Source: Sanghuangporus weigelae (taxonomy: Eukaryota > Basidiomycota > Agaricomycetes > Hymenochaetales > Hymenochaetaceae). Taken from it: a DNA stretch of 64,000 nucleotides. A model generated the notes under the pieces. The model was not told the DNA's origin, searched no databases, and saw only the letters and a program-made list of their open reading frames with translations. The position numbers were made by a program, and so were the translations under genes. The stretch is taken from the NCBI GenBank assembly GCA_033182465.1, contig CP137324.1, forward strand, positions 682,001 to 746,000, read 5' to 3'. This document shows positions 1 through 11,857 of the stretch, piece by piece; the stretch's first letter is position 1, and every line of letters starts with the position of its first letter.

Positions 1-1507
1 CCTTCCGGTGCATCGACCATAAGCTTGTCATTGCAGAAACCAGCATTCACGAACGCGTTCACGAAAGACCCGGCCAAGTTAGCTCGAGCAGAGTCAATAT
101 TCGACCCGGCTGCCGCTACAAAGCTAATCAAGACTCCTAGCCATATTTCAGACACGGAAAAGACGCACGTTGATTTTCGAGATGCGTTTTGTAGATATCC
201 TCTAAACTCTTTGGCTCTAAAGCCCCAAGCTCCTTCCCAAACTCTTTGAAGTGTTCCGAGAGATGGGTATTGCTTAGGCACTCCATAAGATCTTCCTCTG
301 GCTCCGTTCCATCCTCTGACTGGATCCATTCTAAAGGCACTTGAGCACGAGCAAGCAGGAAAGCCAACTGGCGCTTCATGACTCTGAAAGCAGCGGCGAA
401 AAATTAAATCACAATAAAGCGATAGCTAGGTCTTTCATCAACTCACTGGTTACCAGCATTCTGATAATTTTGGGAGATGAGTTCACGATCCCAAAGGCGC
501 AAAGCCACGACCATGGCTTCGGGAAATCTACCCCGTAGAATGTATAAGTCATGTACCGTCCGGAGAAAAGCTTGATCGTCTGGAGGTGCTAAATATGTGA
601 CGCAGCTTTTTGCCACGGTTATTTCAATTCGAGTCTAAACGAGAATGTCTAGAAGACATACCTCAACATATATTGACATACACGCGCATAATTGTTGTCG
701 TCAACTAGTCCCGTTAGACGATCCGCAATTTCCAACTCCTCGAGCAAGTCAACAGCATCTGGTTCGGCGTTGTGTAGCAGCAAGAATTTCGCGCATTCGA
801 CGCCGAGTGAACGAAGTTCTTCAACGCTCACATCTTTGTCTGCTTGCTCCTCTTCCTTTTCGAGTCTAATAACATACTCGGAACCAAGCTCGGCAGCCAA
901 GTGGCGAATGTACTCGTGGCCCCACGATCCTGGCTCAGAAGGCTTTGAAGACATAGATGAAGCAAGAAGACGGTATCTTAGAGTCCCATGGGGCTCTGTA
1001 TCCGAATATGTCATAGCAAGGACAGACAGAATGTCAGCAAAGAGGCTCTTGTCCTCTGACGCAGGCCAGGTATCGAGGAGCGCCTGAAGGTCACGATAGT
1101 GAGGCCGAAGGAACTTAAGAGGTTTGGGAACTGAAGTCATTGACGATGTGGAAGTTCGAATAAGTGTTCGTAATGTTTCCAGAGCAGGACGGTAAAGCGT
1201 TGTGTCGGGCTCCTGCATACATGTTCAGCTCGTTAACTTAACCTAGCTAACTATTCGCACCTTCAGACGCTCGACGAGCATCTCGAGCTCATTCCGAAGC
1301 TGCAGGTCCTCTTCTGACTATTCATAAAGATCAGCCGCAAGTCCAAGAAATCAGTTGTATTCATACCAATTCCTCGCCCTCGCCCTCTTTGGCCTTAGAC
1401 GCGTCCTTCGTGCCCTTCCCATCGAGCTGAACATCCTTCTCCTCGTCTTTCTTCTTCTTCGGGTCCTGCGCAGGTACAGGTGCGACGGGAAACGAGGTAT
1501 CAGGCAT
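1..1507 (-). CDS. RPN1: 26S proteasome regulatory subunit RPN1 (partial, C-terminus outside window)
   Basis: RPN1 (PSMD2 in animals) is the large non-ATPase base subunit of the proteasome 19S cap and binds ubiquitin-like shuttle factors. I place six exons on the minus strand: 1507-1367, 1317-1261, 1212-662, 605-447, 383-169 and 115 to beyond base 1. The N-terminus starts [10 protein letters not shown] and is followed by a Lys/Glu-rich stretch, then a helical region with the family-typical pieces YEDD-like [43 protein letters not shown]-type [15 protein letters not shown], and [18 protein letters not shown]. Only about the first 410 residues of roughly 900 are present, because the gene runs off the left edge. 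It is divergent from the next gene, with 247 bp between the two starts. The acceptor of intron 606-661 was chosen because it restores the conserved LAPPDDQ frame. Confidence 0.93.
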
Positions 1508-1754
1508 TTCAAAATAAAAGGACAAAGTCACCGAGTGAGGACAGGGAAAGTTACACGAATCGCGAAAGTCGACGCGTACGCATGTGCTGATCTAAGCAAC
1601 ATCACATGACGTAAATGTTCACCGCGTCAATGCGTCGATCCCTTGCCTGCTCCGCGCTTATGTGACACGCACAAACCTACAAGTACTGCAGCACCGAATC
1701 TGCATGCCCTCTGCGCGCCTTTTCAGTTAAAGCGCACATACTCTGGACTCTACC

Positions 1755-3456
1755 ATGGTAGTTCTTGACACTAATCCGTATGTACTCTTATTTTATCGCA
1801 CTGACAGCTCTAAATGTTTTGATTTTATAATCTAGACTTGACAAGACGAACGATACGAGAATCGCGCTACCACACACAGAAGACCAAGATTGGGAAGATC
1901 TTCCAACGATGCTGGATGATATACCCATGGCGCGTCGTATTGATTCGTCCGAGAGCCTTGCTAGCTCCCAAGCACCTTCGAAGTCGGCTTCCAATACTCC
2001 AAGGAGACGTCGGGTTGCACCCAGAGCCACAACCAGAACCGTATTCGTTGCTTCCAGTGGAATATCTCCAAGAAAGCAAGCCGCACGTCCAAGAACTGAG
2101 AAACAGAAAGTAGAGAAGCCCTCGCGCGAACCTCCCCCGCCGCTCGTAACGAAAGATGAGATCCATTCTGCACTAACCCGGGGAACTCGATCGTCAGCGT
2201 CATATATATTTGACGTCACGGCGAGTTTCTTCTCCCTCATAAAACGTTTTTTGGCGTTCTTTCTGTTCATCTGGGTTGTCGCGCTTATCATCAATGCGCT
2301 CTCGGCCTCCATCCGTTCTGTGCTCTCGCCGGTTTGCTCTATTCCGATTATTTCGAGTTCGCCGTTATGCAAATGGCAGTCTTATGGTATAGAAAGCACC
2401 AAGGAACCACAACAGTAGGTGTATAACCACACTTCGTACCTTCGATATTTCTAACTTTGCATATATTCAAGCGCGGAATACCCACAATTGGTTGAAATAC
2501 AGAGCAAGACATTCGAACAGTTACTTGACGAGACTGTCGGGAGTACCAGCCTCGCGCTCGACATCAAGAAGGCAGAGATGGCGACCCATGACCTTGTCAC
2601 TGTCGTCAGAATGAGCAATCTTCGCAGTAGAGATTATTTGGCAGAGGCCTTGGTCTCTTTTTCTGACGATGCTCGGGAAACTGCTCGTGGTCTTCAAAAG
2701 TTGAATGCGAAAATTAGTGGTTCTGTGGATAAGTGAGTTAGCAAAATGATTTTCTATACACAGCTCTCACTTTCGATTCTAGTATTTTGGCCATAAGCGA
2801 TTTCGCACTACAGACGATCGAGGGTGGAAAGGCCGAATCATCATCTGTGATGAAGTACATTTGGCCATTTGGCTCCAATGGATCTAGCAAAGAGCTTCTT
2901 GCATCAACCTTCTCCCAATCGCTCTCTGTTCTATCAGCTTCCCTGGAGCGACTCATTCTCTCTGCCGAAGCTTCCCTTGACTCTCTCAACAAGCTTGAAG
3001 AGCAGCTCGGAACTATACACGGGATTGTCGCTCGAGAAGATAATACTCTTTCCGTGGAGAACGCAGAACTTCTTGCTGCTCTATGGACACGTCTCGGAGG
3101 GAATCGCGCTAAGGTTGTACGGTTCGCTAGCAACCTGCAACTGCTGAAAGAACTGAGCGGATACCGTGCGCAGGCGCTCGCTAGAGTAGTTGCAGCCTTA
3201 CAGGTGAGTATCTTCCAAGTTAGGATTAGATAAAATATCCCTGATCTCAATTGTGTAGGCCTTACAAGACTTGTCTGCAAATATGGAAGAGCTTCGAGAA
3301 CGCGCCGCTACTCCAGAATTATCAGGAGACGAAATCCCTGTTGGGGTGCATGCGCGCGCTATCAGAAGCGGTGTACAGAGGCTGAACGAAGGGCGATTAC
3401 GCGCAAAACAGCTGGAAGAGGAGGCTGTCAATAGAGTTTTGGGACTGGACGCATAG
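1755..3456 (+). CDS. Conserved single-pass membrane coiled-coil protein, function unknown
   Basis: Five exons: 1755-1777, 1836-2414, 2472-2732, 2783-3203 and 3259-3456. Together they encode 493 residues with phases that agree at every junction. I do not recognise the family. The first ~130 residues are polar and rich in Arg, Pro and Ser. One strong hydrophobic stretch near residues 140-165 (LAFFLFIWVVALIINAL) looks like a transmembrane helix, followed by a short Cys- and Ser-rich turn. The remainder is a long, mostly helical region with many Leu heptads (for example SQSLSVLSASLERLILSAEA) that probably forms a coiled coil. There is no cleavable signal peptide. It lies head to head with RPN1 and upstream of MIC60 in the same orientation. 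An organelle- or nuclear-envelope scaffold role would fit, but that is inference only. Confidence 0.75.
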
Positions 3457-3725
3457 TAGGAGGGAACTTCTCACCCATGCAGTTATTTTCATTTGTTCGT
3501 TCTTCATGATGCATTGTAAATTATACACGGAAAGGAAACCTCCATGCATATAATTTATTCTCCCAGTTACATTTACATCGCACGCACTGCACAAATCAAA
3601 TTGCAGGTGGTAGCGTGGAATAAATTGACCAAATGGGTGAACCCGGATCCTCTTGTGTCATCGAATCGAAATTCATTAGCGACAGCGCTGGCTGAGCCGC
3701 TGTGAGCTGCTGCATCCAGCGACAA

Positions 3726-6022
3726 ATGTACCGCGCGCTGCCTCTATCCAGGCGCGGGGCCCGCCATCCCATCGTCCTGCACAGGGTAAAGCAGCCGCGT
3801 TCCGTCCGCGTAAGTCTTTCCTATTCACCGGCTCGTCGTGTTCAACCTAGTATGCTGAGTTGACGACCTGTTCTTAGTCGTTCTCGAATTCAACAAGAGT
3901 CGCAAATGCGACATCGACTACTCCACCAAAACCCAAGAAGCGTGGTTTCTTTCGAACGGTCACGCTTTATTCCACGGGTTTCCTTGTATTATTCTACGCG
4001 GCCAGTCCTCTCGTCGCAGCGAACAATGAGCGGTACAATGTCATCTTCACCGAGAACGTGCCGTTTGGAGAGAAGATTATGTCCGTTATAGAGGAACAGG
4101 GTTTGGACGACAAGCTGCGCTTGGACTTCCTCAAAACCGGAGCGGATAAAATGCAAGAAGTCTTCAACCGCGTTTCTAAAAGCGCGGGGAGCGGACCTCC
4201 TGCTGCAGACAAGATAGAGAAGGCCAAGGAGGCTGCTGTCGAGAAGATCTCTTCGGTCAAAGCTTCAACTGCGGAGAGTGCTAGGGAAAAGGTTAAGGAA
4301 GCGAAGGAACGTGCTCGTGGAGTTGTTGAAGAACTGAAGACGAAGACGGAGAAGAATGCAGCAAATGTGTCAGAGAGGATATCTGAAGCGGTCACTTCCG
4401 CAGAAGAAAAGGCGAAGGACTTGGTCCAGCGTCCTGCCGTTTTCTCCAAAGGTGTCGAGGAGCTCGTCCTTCGAGCGGAAGCTGCTTTGACTGGCAAGTC
4501 TTTTGGCAATCTTCCTGAAGCCACGACTACTACTCAGCAACCTGTTCCGACTCCGCCTGACCTGCTTCCAAAGGACAACCGAACTCCAGAGGCGTCTCCA
4601 AAAGAACTTGCCGCTTCGGACAATGGCGAAAATGTGTATCCACACGAGCTTCCAGTCGGATTCGAACCACCTCCTGGGTATAAGCGTCCAAAGCCGCCAG
4701 TGTCTCCTCCGTCTAAAGCTGCAACTGAATCAAAGAAGGAGGACGCTTTCCCCCTCGTTGCTCCCGCCCTTGCTAGCGTAGCCGCGTCTGAACCAGTCAT
4801 TTCGGAGCTTGCCTCTACGATCGATTCCTTAGCCAAATTTGTCAAGGAGAACCCCGCTGCTGCGTCTTCGACAAAGCCTATTCTGGACACTGCGAAGAAA
4901 GATTTACAGGAACTTGCTACGCGCATTGAACAAGCGCGTTCAGAGGGACGCGCGAAGCTCGAAGATCAGTTGGACGAGCAGGCGCGTGAGTATACTTTGA
5001 AGCTGCTGGAACTTGAGATGGCTTCGCAGGATAAGCTGGATGAGCAGGAACTTGAATTCAAGCATTTCTTTGAGGATGAGAGGAGAAAGTTGACTCAGGC
5101 GTACCGGGAAAAGCTGGAACACGAACTGCGGACACAAAGCGAGATCATCAACGAAAGGTAAATTAAATTTCCTCGTCACTCTGACTCGGAACCTGATCTA
5201 TTGGGTCTAGGCTCAAGGCCGAGGTGATTGCGCAGGGCATTGAACTGCAGCGCCGCTGGATTCGTGAAATCAAGATGCGAGTTGAACAGGAACGCGGTGG
5301 GCGTCTTGCGAAGCTGGATGAGATCGTGACGAACCTGAAACAACTCGAACGAATAACCCTCGACAATGCAGAATACCTCGACGAGAACATTCGTCTACAC
5401 GCTACCTGGGCTGCTTTACGAGCACTCGTGGCCGCATCGGCTGAAGCGCCTGTGCGTCGACCGTTCCGCGATGAGCTTCGCGCGGTTCGGTATTCTTCTG
5501 GTGCAAAGGAAGACGGGCTAACGCGGGCTGTTCTTGACTCCCTTGAGCAGACAGACGTGCCAGACGTTGGTATCGAACCATTAGGCGACCTCACAACATG
5601 GTTCACAACAGGTGTCGCGCCTCAAGTCCGACGCGTAGCCCTTGTCCCAGAATACGACGCCGGTGTGCTATCGCACCTCGCTTCTCACCTACTCTCTAGC
5701 TTCCGTTTTGCTAGGCACGGATTAGTGGACGGCGACGATGTGTTGAGTGTTCTTGCTCGAGCAGAATACTACTTAAACGAAAAGGACCTGGATATGGCAG
5801 CGAGGGAGCTTAACCAGCTGAAGGGTGCTCCGAGGGCCCTGCTTAGCGACTGGCTTGATGCTGCACGTAAAAGATTAGAGGTGCTCCAAGCATTAGAGGT
5901 AAGTACCGCCTGGGACAAGACTATTTTTGATGTTCTATTCTGACTTGCCACGATTTCGTTCTTCATCTCTCCATCAGGTCGTCCAAGCTCAAACTACACT
6001 AGCTTCTCTTCGTATAGTGTAA
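3726..6022 (+). CDS. MIC60: MICOS complex subunit MIC60 (mitofilin)
   Basis: MIC60 is the core of the MICOS complex that shapes cristae junctions in the mitochondrial inner membrane. Four exons (3726-3809, 3878-5157, 5211-5898, 5978-6022) encode 698 residues. The N-terminus (MYRALPLSRRGARH) is Arg-rich and lacks acidic residues, as expected of a matrix presequence. It is followed by a Pro/Lys segment and one transmembrane helix near residues 50-70 (TLYSTGFLVLFYAASPLVA), then the motif NVIFTENVPFGEKIM typical of fungal MIC60. The middle is Ala/Lys/Glu-rich coiled coil with a Pro-rich insertion. The C-terminal part (LKAEVIAQGIELQRRW onward) is the conserved mitofilin domain. Length is within the fungal range. 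The last exon is only 45 nt (VVQAQTTLASLRIV). It converges on the next gene with 142 bp between stops. Confidence 0.93.
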
Positions 6023-6164
6023 TGTCCCCTGTTAATAAACATTGCACTCCTAATACATCAAAGCAGACCAAAACAGAAGAAAAGAGTCCAAACTGAAATA
6101 ATCATTAAGATGATAAGACGGGAATATTGCAAAGCAAATCATGAATAGATAATTGCGTTTGGTA

Positions 6165-7433
6165 TCAAGAACTATCTGCGCTAACTTCCGAAGGCGTCTG
6201 AGAAGTGCCTGCCCGAGGCTCTAAAGCACACGCACAAATAACCTGTGCTCGTCGTACAACAGTCTGAATCATATCCGATTTCCCCTCACCATTAGCAGAG
6301 CCCTTGCTCACTTTGACCAAGCCTGGGAATACAGTAGCACCGACGTGGTCTGTCAGCCCGCTCTCGCTTTTGAGGCAGCGCTTGATGAGCTCGACTTGTC
6401 GCGGGTAGAGCACGCTACCGAGTTCGGGTACGAACGCACGGTAGAACGTGTCGGACCCGACGGACCCAGCGCCGGCGCTGTGTAGCATGCGAGAGAAATT
6501 GACGGCTGCTTCGAGAAGGGAAGCAACCGATGGGTTAAGCTCGTTCGTCTCTCTCGAAGTAAAGAGGTCCGTCAAAGCAGGCATGGTCTCTATCAACAAC
6601 TGTGCAGACAGCGAGGGTGAACACGCCTCGACGGCGGCGCTGAACGTCTGTCTCCGCCAGACGGACGCAACAGTCGGATCGCGCGCGAAGAGATGCTCAT
6701 GTATCCGCGTGAGCTGGACGTTCGTCTCGTGCGAGTTGGTCACGATGAGGCAGTTGATGACCGCCTCGCTGATCGTCTCTGCCATCGTATGCCGTAGCAG
6801 ACTCTGCACAAGCATCGCAGTTGGCTGGCGGGGATCCGCCTCGCGCGCACCGAGGATGTCGTCTAGCATGATGTCGCGTATCCCGGCCAGAGGAATTGGA
6901 GGTTCGCGGATGACGTCTGCCGCCCAGCGGTTGATTAGCTTTTCGAGCTTTGATGCTGTATTCTGAAGAACTCTGAGTTAGTATAGGATCAATAAGAATG
7001 TAGTTTTAGGCGCACTTTGATAGACCAATCGTCGACGGATGTCCCTCCTTGATTGCTATTCGCAATTCGAGCGGGCTGGATATGATCATCTCGGCCTTCA
7101 AGGGCTTGTATTCGAGCTCGTAGTTCCGCAACCTGTTTCTCTTGCTCTTGCAGTTGGACTCGCTGCTGCTCAACTTTCTCGTGTGCTATTCGCTGTCAAC
7201 GTTAATGGTAAGGAAACACGGCAATAAAATGATGAAAAGGCTGTCTGTAGACGTACAAAATTTGTCAGGACATAACGATATTGATCTCCAGTCACAAAGT
7301 CCCCCTGAGACTGGGCTTGAAAAGCCATCTGCAAGACTTTTGCGCAGTGCCCAGAGTTGAGGATATGTAAGACGAATTGTTGACGAGAGAAATATGAAAT
7401 CTTTGCATCGTGTTTTATAGCGAATAAAATGCC
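6165..7433 (-). CDS. Unrecognised coiled-coil protein, 5' end unresolved
   Basis: Coding sequence is supported on the minus strand in exons 7433-7257, 7192-7016 and 6962-6165, at least 383 residues. I do not recognise the family. The first exon opens after a good acceptor with ILFAIKHDAKISYFSRQQF and continues LHILNSGHCAKVLQMAFQAQ. The second is a Gln/Glu heptad-rich coiled coil (KVEQQRVQLQEQEKQVAEL). The third is a helical, Leu/Ala-rich domain (SKLEKLINRWAADVIREPP, then LLRHTMAETISEAVINC). No catalytic motif is visible. No initiator Met is in frame in the 7433 exon before an internal one at 7329, so one or more upstream exons in 7434-7700 are expected. Several short stretches there look coding but in frames I could not join. 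Translation from 7329 would drop about 35 residues. It sits between the 3' end of MIC60 and that of DBP5. Confidence 0.65.
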
Positions 7434-7759
7434 CTAGAGGCACTGCCCTGAGGACCGGCGCGACAGGCAAGAGGCGTCTTGGTCGTCGCTTAGCTCTGAT
7501 CAAACCAATGCTGTGCAGTGAGCTCTCAATATTTTCCCTCCTCATGATCTTGATCGCCGCCACCGTCTGGCTGTTGACCACTCTTTGGATGCATATTTAG
7601 ACAAGTCTCGTACAAGTAAATCTTTCGTGGTGATGATAATCCGGTATAGGCAACAATGCAGTAAAGTGTAGAGGTGTGTAACATTACAACAATTAGATAA
7701 CAACATCATGATTCAGAACAATTTGAAAAAAGGCACGAGGGAGGAAGACTACTCTCAGG

Positions 7760-9659
7760 TCAGGACTTCAACGCCTTCTTCAGAGTCTAAAAGGCATTTT
7801 GATGATCAGAACTTGCAAGCAGTTAGCAGAAGAAGCAGATTCTCACCTCCTCCATCACATCAACATCACTCGTATCTACACGGATGATTGTCCTTCCTAG
7901 AGCTTCTTCAATTATATGCATTTCTTCCCAGCTCTTCTTATTGTGAACGAAGTTGATTGATACACCCTTCCTCCCAAATCGGCCCGTGCGACCTGACAAT
8001 CCGCATTGTTAACACATATCATCCCGAGAACTATACAAGGAAAGCGAAGCATACCAATACGATGTAGATAAGTCTCAACATCCGGAGTTTCGAACCGCGG
8101 GTCATAGGACGAGCTTTCCGATTTATCCGACATCATTGGTAGATCATAGTTGACCACAACATTGACTTGTAGGATATCGATACCCCGAGCCATCACATTC
8201 GTGGTGATCAACACTTTTTCGTGGCCGTCACGGAATCGGTCGATGATCTCGTCTCGCTCCGCTGCATCCTTTGCTCCGTGCAATGATGCCACCTTGTGCC
8301 CCTCCGCTGTCATACGTTTTGCGATGCGATCAGCAGTACTGCGGTGCTATGTGTGATGCGGGTCAAGAAGACCACAAACAAAGATAGATGTGTGGAGCTA
8401 CCCACCTTCGTGAAGATGATACTCTGGCCGACGGTAAGCAAATTGTAAATTTGTACGAGAATTTCGTATTTTGACTCTTCGTCTTTGCAATCCATGTAGA
8501 ACTGTTTGATGCCTTCCACTGATAGTTCCTCCTTCTTGAGCTCAATCTTGTTAGCGTTCGCTGCGAACTTGTTCGCAAAGTTCCGCACGCGATCCGGAAA
8601 TGTTGCGGAGAAGAGAATGATCTGAGTCGGGTGTTCCTTCGACAAGAAACTAGTAAAGACCGGTCAACAGACTGCAGGATTTGCTTAAAGTTTGCTCCTT
8701 ACTTCTTGATCTTCAGGCACTGCTCGCTCAAGTTCTCTTGATCCAACATGTTATCCGCCTCATCCAGGACTAGCACCTTCACCGTCCTAGGGTCAATGAT
8801 CCGTCGCTTTAGATAGTCGGCCATAGTCCCTGGTGTCCCTACAACTATGTGCGCCGTGAGTGGCTCAAAAACGCGCATTTCGGTTTTGATAGCATAATCA
8901 GTCTTGACAGAAGTGTATTTCCCCATAGCGTTCACCACAGCCATGATTTGACGAGCCAACTCGCGCGTAGGAGCAACACATAGAGCCTGATCATCATCAG
9001 CAAGGGACTTAGATTGATAGCCTCATAACGTACCTGGGGCTTAGCAAGATTAAAGTCCACTCTGCTCAACATGGTAAGTGCAAACGCAGCCGTCTTCCCC
9101 GTTCCCGACTGTGACTGGCCGATCAGATTTTGCGGACTACGTTCAGGCAATGTATCAGCAGGTGAGCTAAAGTGGCATCTGATAATACTCACGGATCTCT
9201 CAGGAGTAGTGGTAGGGCGCGCTCTTGGATCTTTGAGGGTTTTGAGAAGTTCATGTCGAAAATCCCTTTCAATAGATCAGGAGATCTAAATAACTTTGCC
9301 TTAGTATCGTTGACATCCAGGTAGGAATTCAACGCACAGTCCGAGCTCCTCAAAACTTTTGACACTGAATAAAGGAGAATTTGGGTCCATTTGCTGATCT
9401 GCGAGTGTGACCTTTACGGAGGTCCATCAGCACCGCAGCGTGCTTTGAACCTGACAGTACACTTACCTGCACATCGAACGTCGACTTGATCAAGTCGGTG
9501 GCTTAAATTCGAGACATTAGGACTCTTATACAGAACAATACGAGCCATAACCGTACCAGGCTTGTCCTCCTTTGGGGACTGAGCCTCTGAAGAGGCAGCC
9601 GGAGCCGCTGGTTTGTCTATTGGTGCGTTACGATCAGACAAGTCATCTTTGATGCGCAT
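7760..9659 (-). CDS. DBP5: DEAD-box ATP-dependent RNA helicase DBP5 (DDX19 family)
   Basis: DBP5 remodels mRNPs at the cytoplasmic face of the nuclear pore during mRNA export, together with Gle1 and Nup159/Nup214. Ten exons (9659-9557, 9501-9467, 9411-9338, 9285-9193, 9136-9034, 8986-8703, 8649-8406, 8346-8055, 7992-7847, 7786-7760) sum to 466 codons plus stop. All helicase motifs are present: Q motif [14 protein letters not shown], motif [12 protein letters not shown], Ia PTRELARQ, Ib GTPG, II DEAD, III SAT, V ARGID and [13 protein letters not shown]. The DBP5-specific lead-in [19 protein letters not shown] and the C-terminal tail TLKKALKS are also seen. The first exon is a short Ala/Pro/Ser/Asp-rich N-terminal extension. 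The start at 9659 is the only in-frame Met that fits; an additional upstream exon cannot be excluded. It diverges from the OBAP-like gene. Confidence 0.95.
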
Positions 9660-10096
9660 ATGTTAAGTTCGGAGTCATACTCGGTACAGAAGAAATGAAA
9701 CCATCCGCGTCTTTCTCCATGGTATGTAGTGTGGTGGTAGCTGTGTGAAAGAGAGGGCAACAGCGAAGTATGCTTGGGCCAAACGCGCCTTTTGACGCGT
9801 ATCATCCTAAAGAGGCTAACTTATCTCACGAGTGATCAACGCCTCTGACTCCGATTTAGTTGTGTTCCGGCAACTTGTTTTCTAATCTAATCTAACTTTT
9901 ATGTTCTTCACGTCTTTATTTCATGCATAGTCAGTCTTACGCGTCTGTCTGTGTCATGGGTTTGTTGAATGTAGAATGAACTAATGCGAGACGTCATGGT
10001 TGCATTCCGGGCGGGATTCTTGTATATAACTGGGAGCGATTGTGTATGTCTGGGCTGGGCATCTTTGATCCATCTACTGCAATACGACACGACGCC

Positions 10097-11173
10097 ATGG
10101 ACACTGAGACAAAGCAATCCATCTACCATACCGCTCCGTTCAACGTCGCTGGGACAGGTATGATGAGCTTTAAACCCATTAACGCTATTCATCAGCATCT
10201 CTGCGCTTTCCACGTCTATGCGTAGGTTTATTCTCTCATCTTCTAGTTCTCGTTTTAACCCGTTTTCTTCTCTTTAAAGGAATAATCGGAAGCGTCCCAT
10301 TGAAGCTCATCATTATTGTCCGTAGAGCTTTCAAAGACGCGGAGCTCATAGCTGATTCCCTGTTATCAAGGCAAACACATCACTCCAGAGTTCCATCAAT
10401 GTATCATCTATGACTCAGACGAACCAAACGCGAAACTTATCGGAATTGAATATATTGTGTCGGAGAAGGTGGACGAGAAGTTACTTGCATCTATCATTAG
10501 GCCCTGACGTTTCATCCAGATATTCAGTTCGCTCTCTACTGACGAAAAGAAGTATTGGCATTCTCACAAATACGAGGTAATCCAAGTTAGCTCCTGTTTA
10601 TCTCAAGATGTAACTGATCTCATCACGCAAAGATTGAGAGCGGATTGTTACAATTGCAGGTTAGAGTCTACAACGAATAATATCATTGAGCGAGCTTGGC
10701 TAACTGAACTGAGAAGAGCAAGGAGTTGGTGCCAGGCGAGTGATTCTTCATGAGCTCACCCATTTCGTGCTAAGATGTTTGACTTGCAGGATCCGTCAAT
10801 GATCTTGCAGAGCAACCAGTCATGTTGGAACTTCACAAGACGTATGGGAAGACTATCCACACTTGGGCGATCGACACAAATCCGAACTTGCCACTAGGCC
10901 CTCCAAGTCTTATGATGTCGTATGCCAACTTTAGTTATCTACCTCGTATGCATCTGATGCCCATGAAATCCCAGGTACACCGGCGACGGACAACTGGATT
11001 CTTCCTTTGTAAAGGCTAGGGATGAGAAGATGGGACAATCCACAGAGGCGAAGAGAGAGTTGCGGAAGGGCTACCTTCCGGCTTATGAGAAAGTGGAAGA
11101 CTCTGATATATGGGAGAAGTCAGGAAAGGGAATTGCTTTTGAGCCTGTTGAGCAAGAACCCAAGAATTCCTAA
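10097..11173 (+). CDS. Oil-body-associated-protein-like protein (DUF1264)
   Basis: The product resembles the DUF1264/OBAP family, known from plant oil bodies and widespread in fungi, biochemical role unsettled. Eight exons (10097-10221, 10280-10317, 10371-10468, 10520-10576, 10633-10659, 10717-10735, 10790-10919, 10975-11173) give 230 residues, the usual family length. Family landmarks: [88 protein letters not shown], and the terminal [11 protein letters not shown]. The paired His residues in HHYC and WHSHKYE are the likely functional core. The junction at 10736-10789 needs a GC donor (CCAG|GCGAGT) to keep the frame. Exon 6 is only 19 nt and exon 5 only 27 nt. In one plain reading frame the gene looks broken, but with these junctions it is intact. 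Confidence 0.85.
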
Positions 11174-11857
11174 TTTTTGAGACTAGTCGTACAGAAGCAG
11201 TGTTGAACGGTGAGGACATCGGAAACAGAGAACCACGACTTTCAGAAGGAAAATCATTGGACGGCCATAGATTGGTTCCTCCATCATGATCGAAAAGACG
11301 TAAATCCATCATATTCAGCAGCTTTATTACTGCATACCTCTGAATGGACATGGTATAACAACTTAAAAAGGTTCTGAGTGCAATTAGAACTGCATGCATG
11401 AAGCGGTCCGCTGAAAAGGTTAGACATTAATTCCCCTGCTCGAGACAGACGAAATCCCATTGCCTTCTGAGAATTTTATCCTTCACATATCCATCAAGTC
11501 GACATGTCAGTGAAATTACTACCTACATGATAAGACCACACAAGGTATATTCTTGAGCATCTTGTTACTGTGTTACGCAGGGATCGTCCGTTGATATTTT
11601 CTGTAAATAGTTATTTTCAATTAAATGACTGAGCAACTTCGGGGACCGCTTGTTTGTCACTTCAAGTCCGCCTCGATCATTCAATCAAGAACTATAACTT
11701 GCTACAGCTTATAGGTAGGCGCGTCAATCTTATTCCAGACTATATAGCAGAGTTCTCGCAAATCGAAAGGCGGAAAGGTCTTATACTGATTCGCTTGAGA
11801 TGAACAGAATCTCATTGTCTGCAGATCCTATCGTACACGTACTTCTTTATTACATTC
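11174..11857. other. Intergenic between convergent genes
   Basis: This 684-bp stretch lies between the OBAP-like gene and the stop of epimerase copy 1. I see no coding structure, RNA gene or clear terminator motif. The tandem-duplicated block begins inside it, near 11719. Confidence 0.6.

Noticed and set aside
10097-11173. OBAP-like gene considered a pseudogene
   Set aside because: In plain frames it has stops, but the eight-exon model including one GC donor gives an uninterrupted 230-residue protein of family length.
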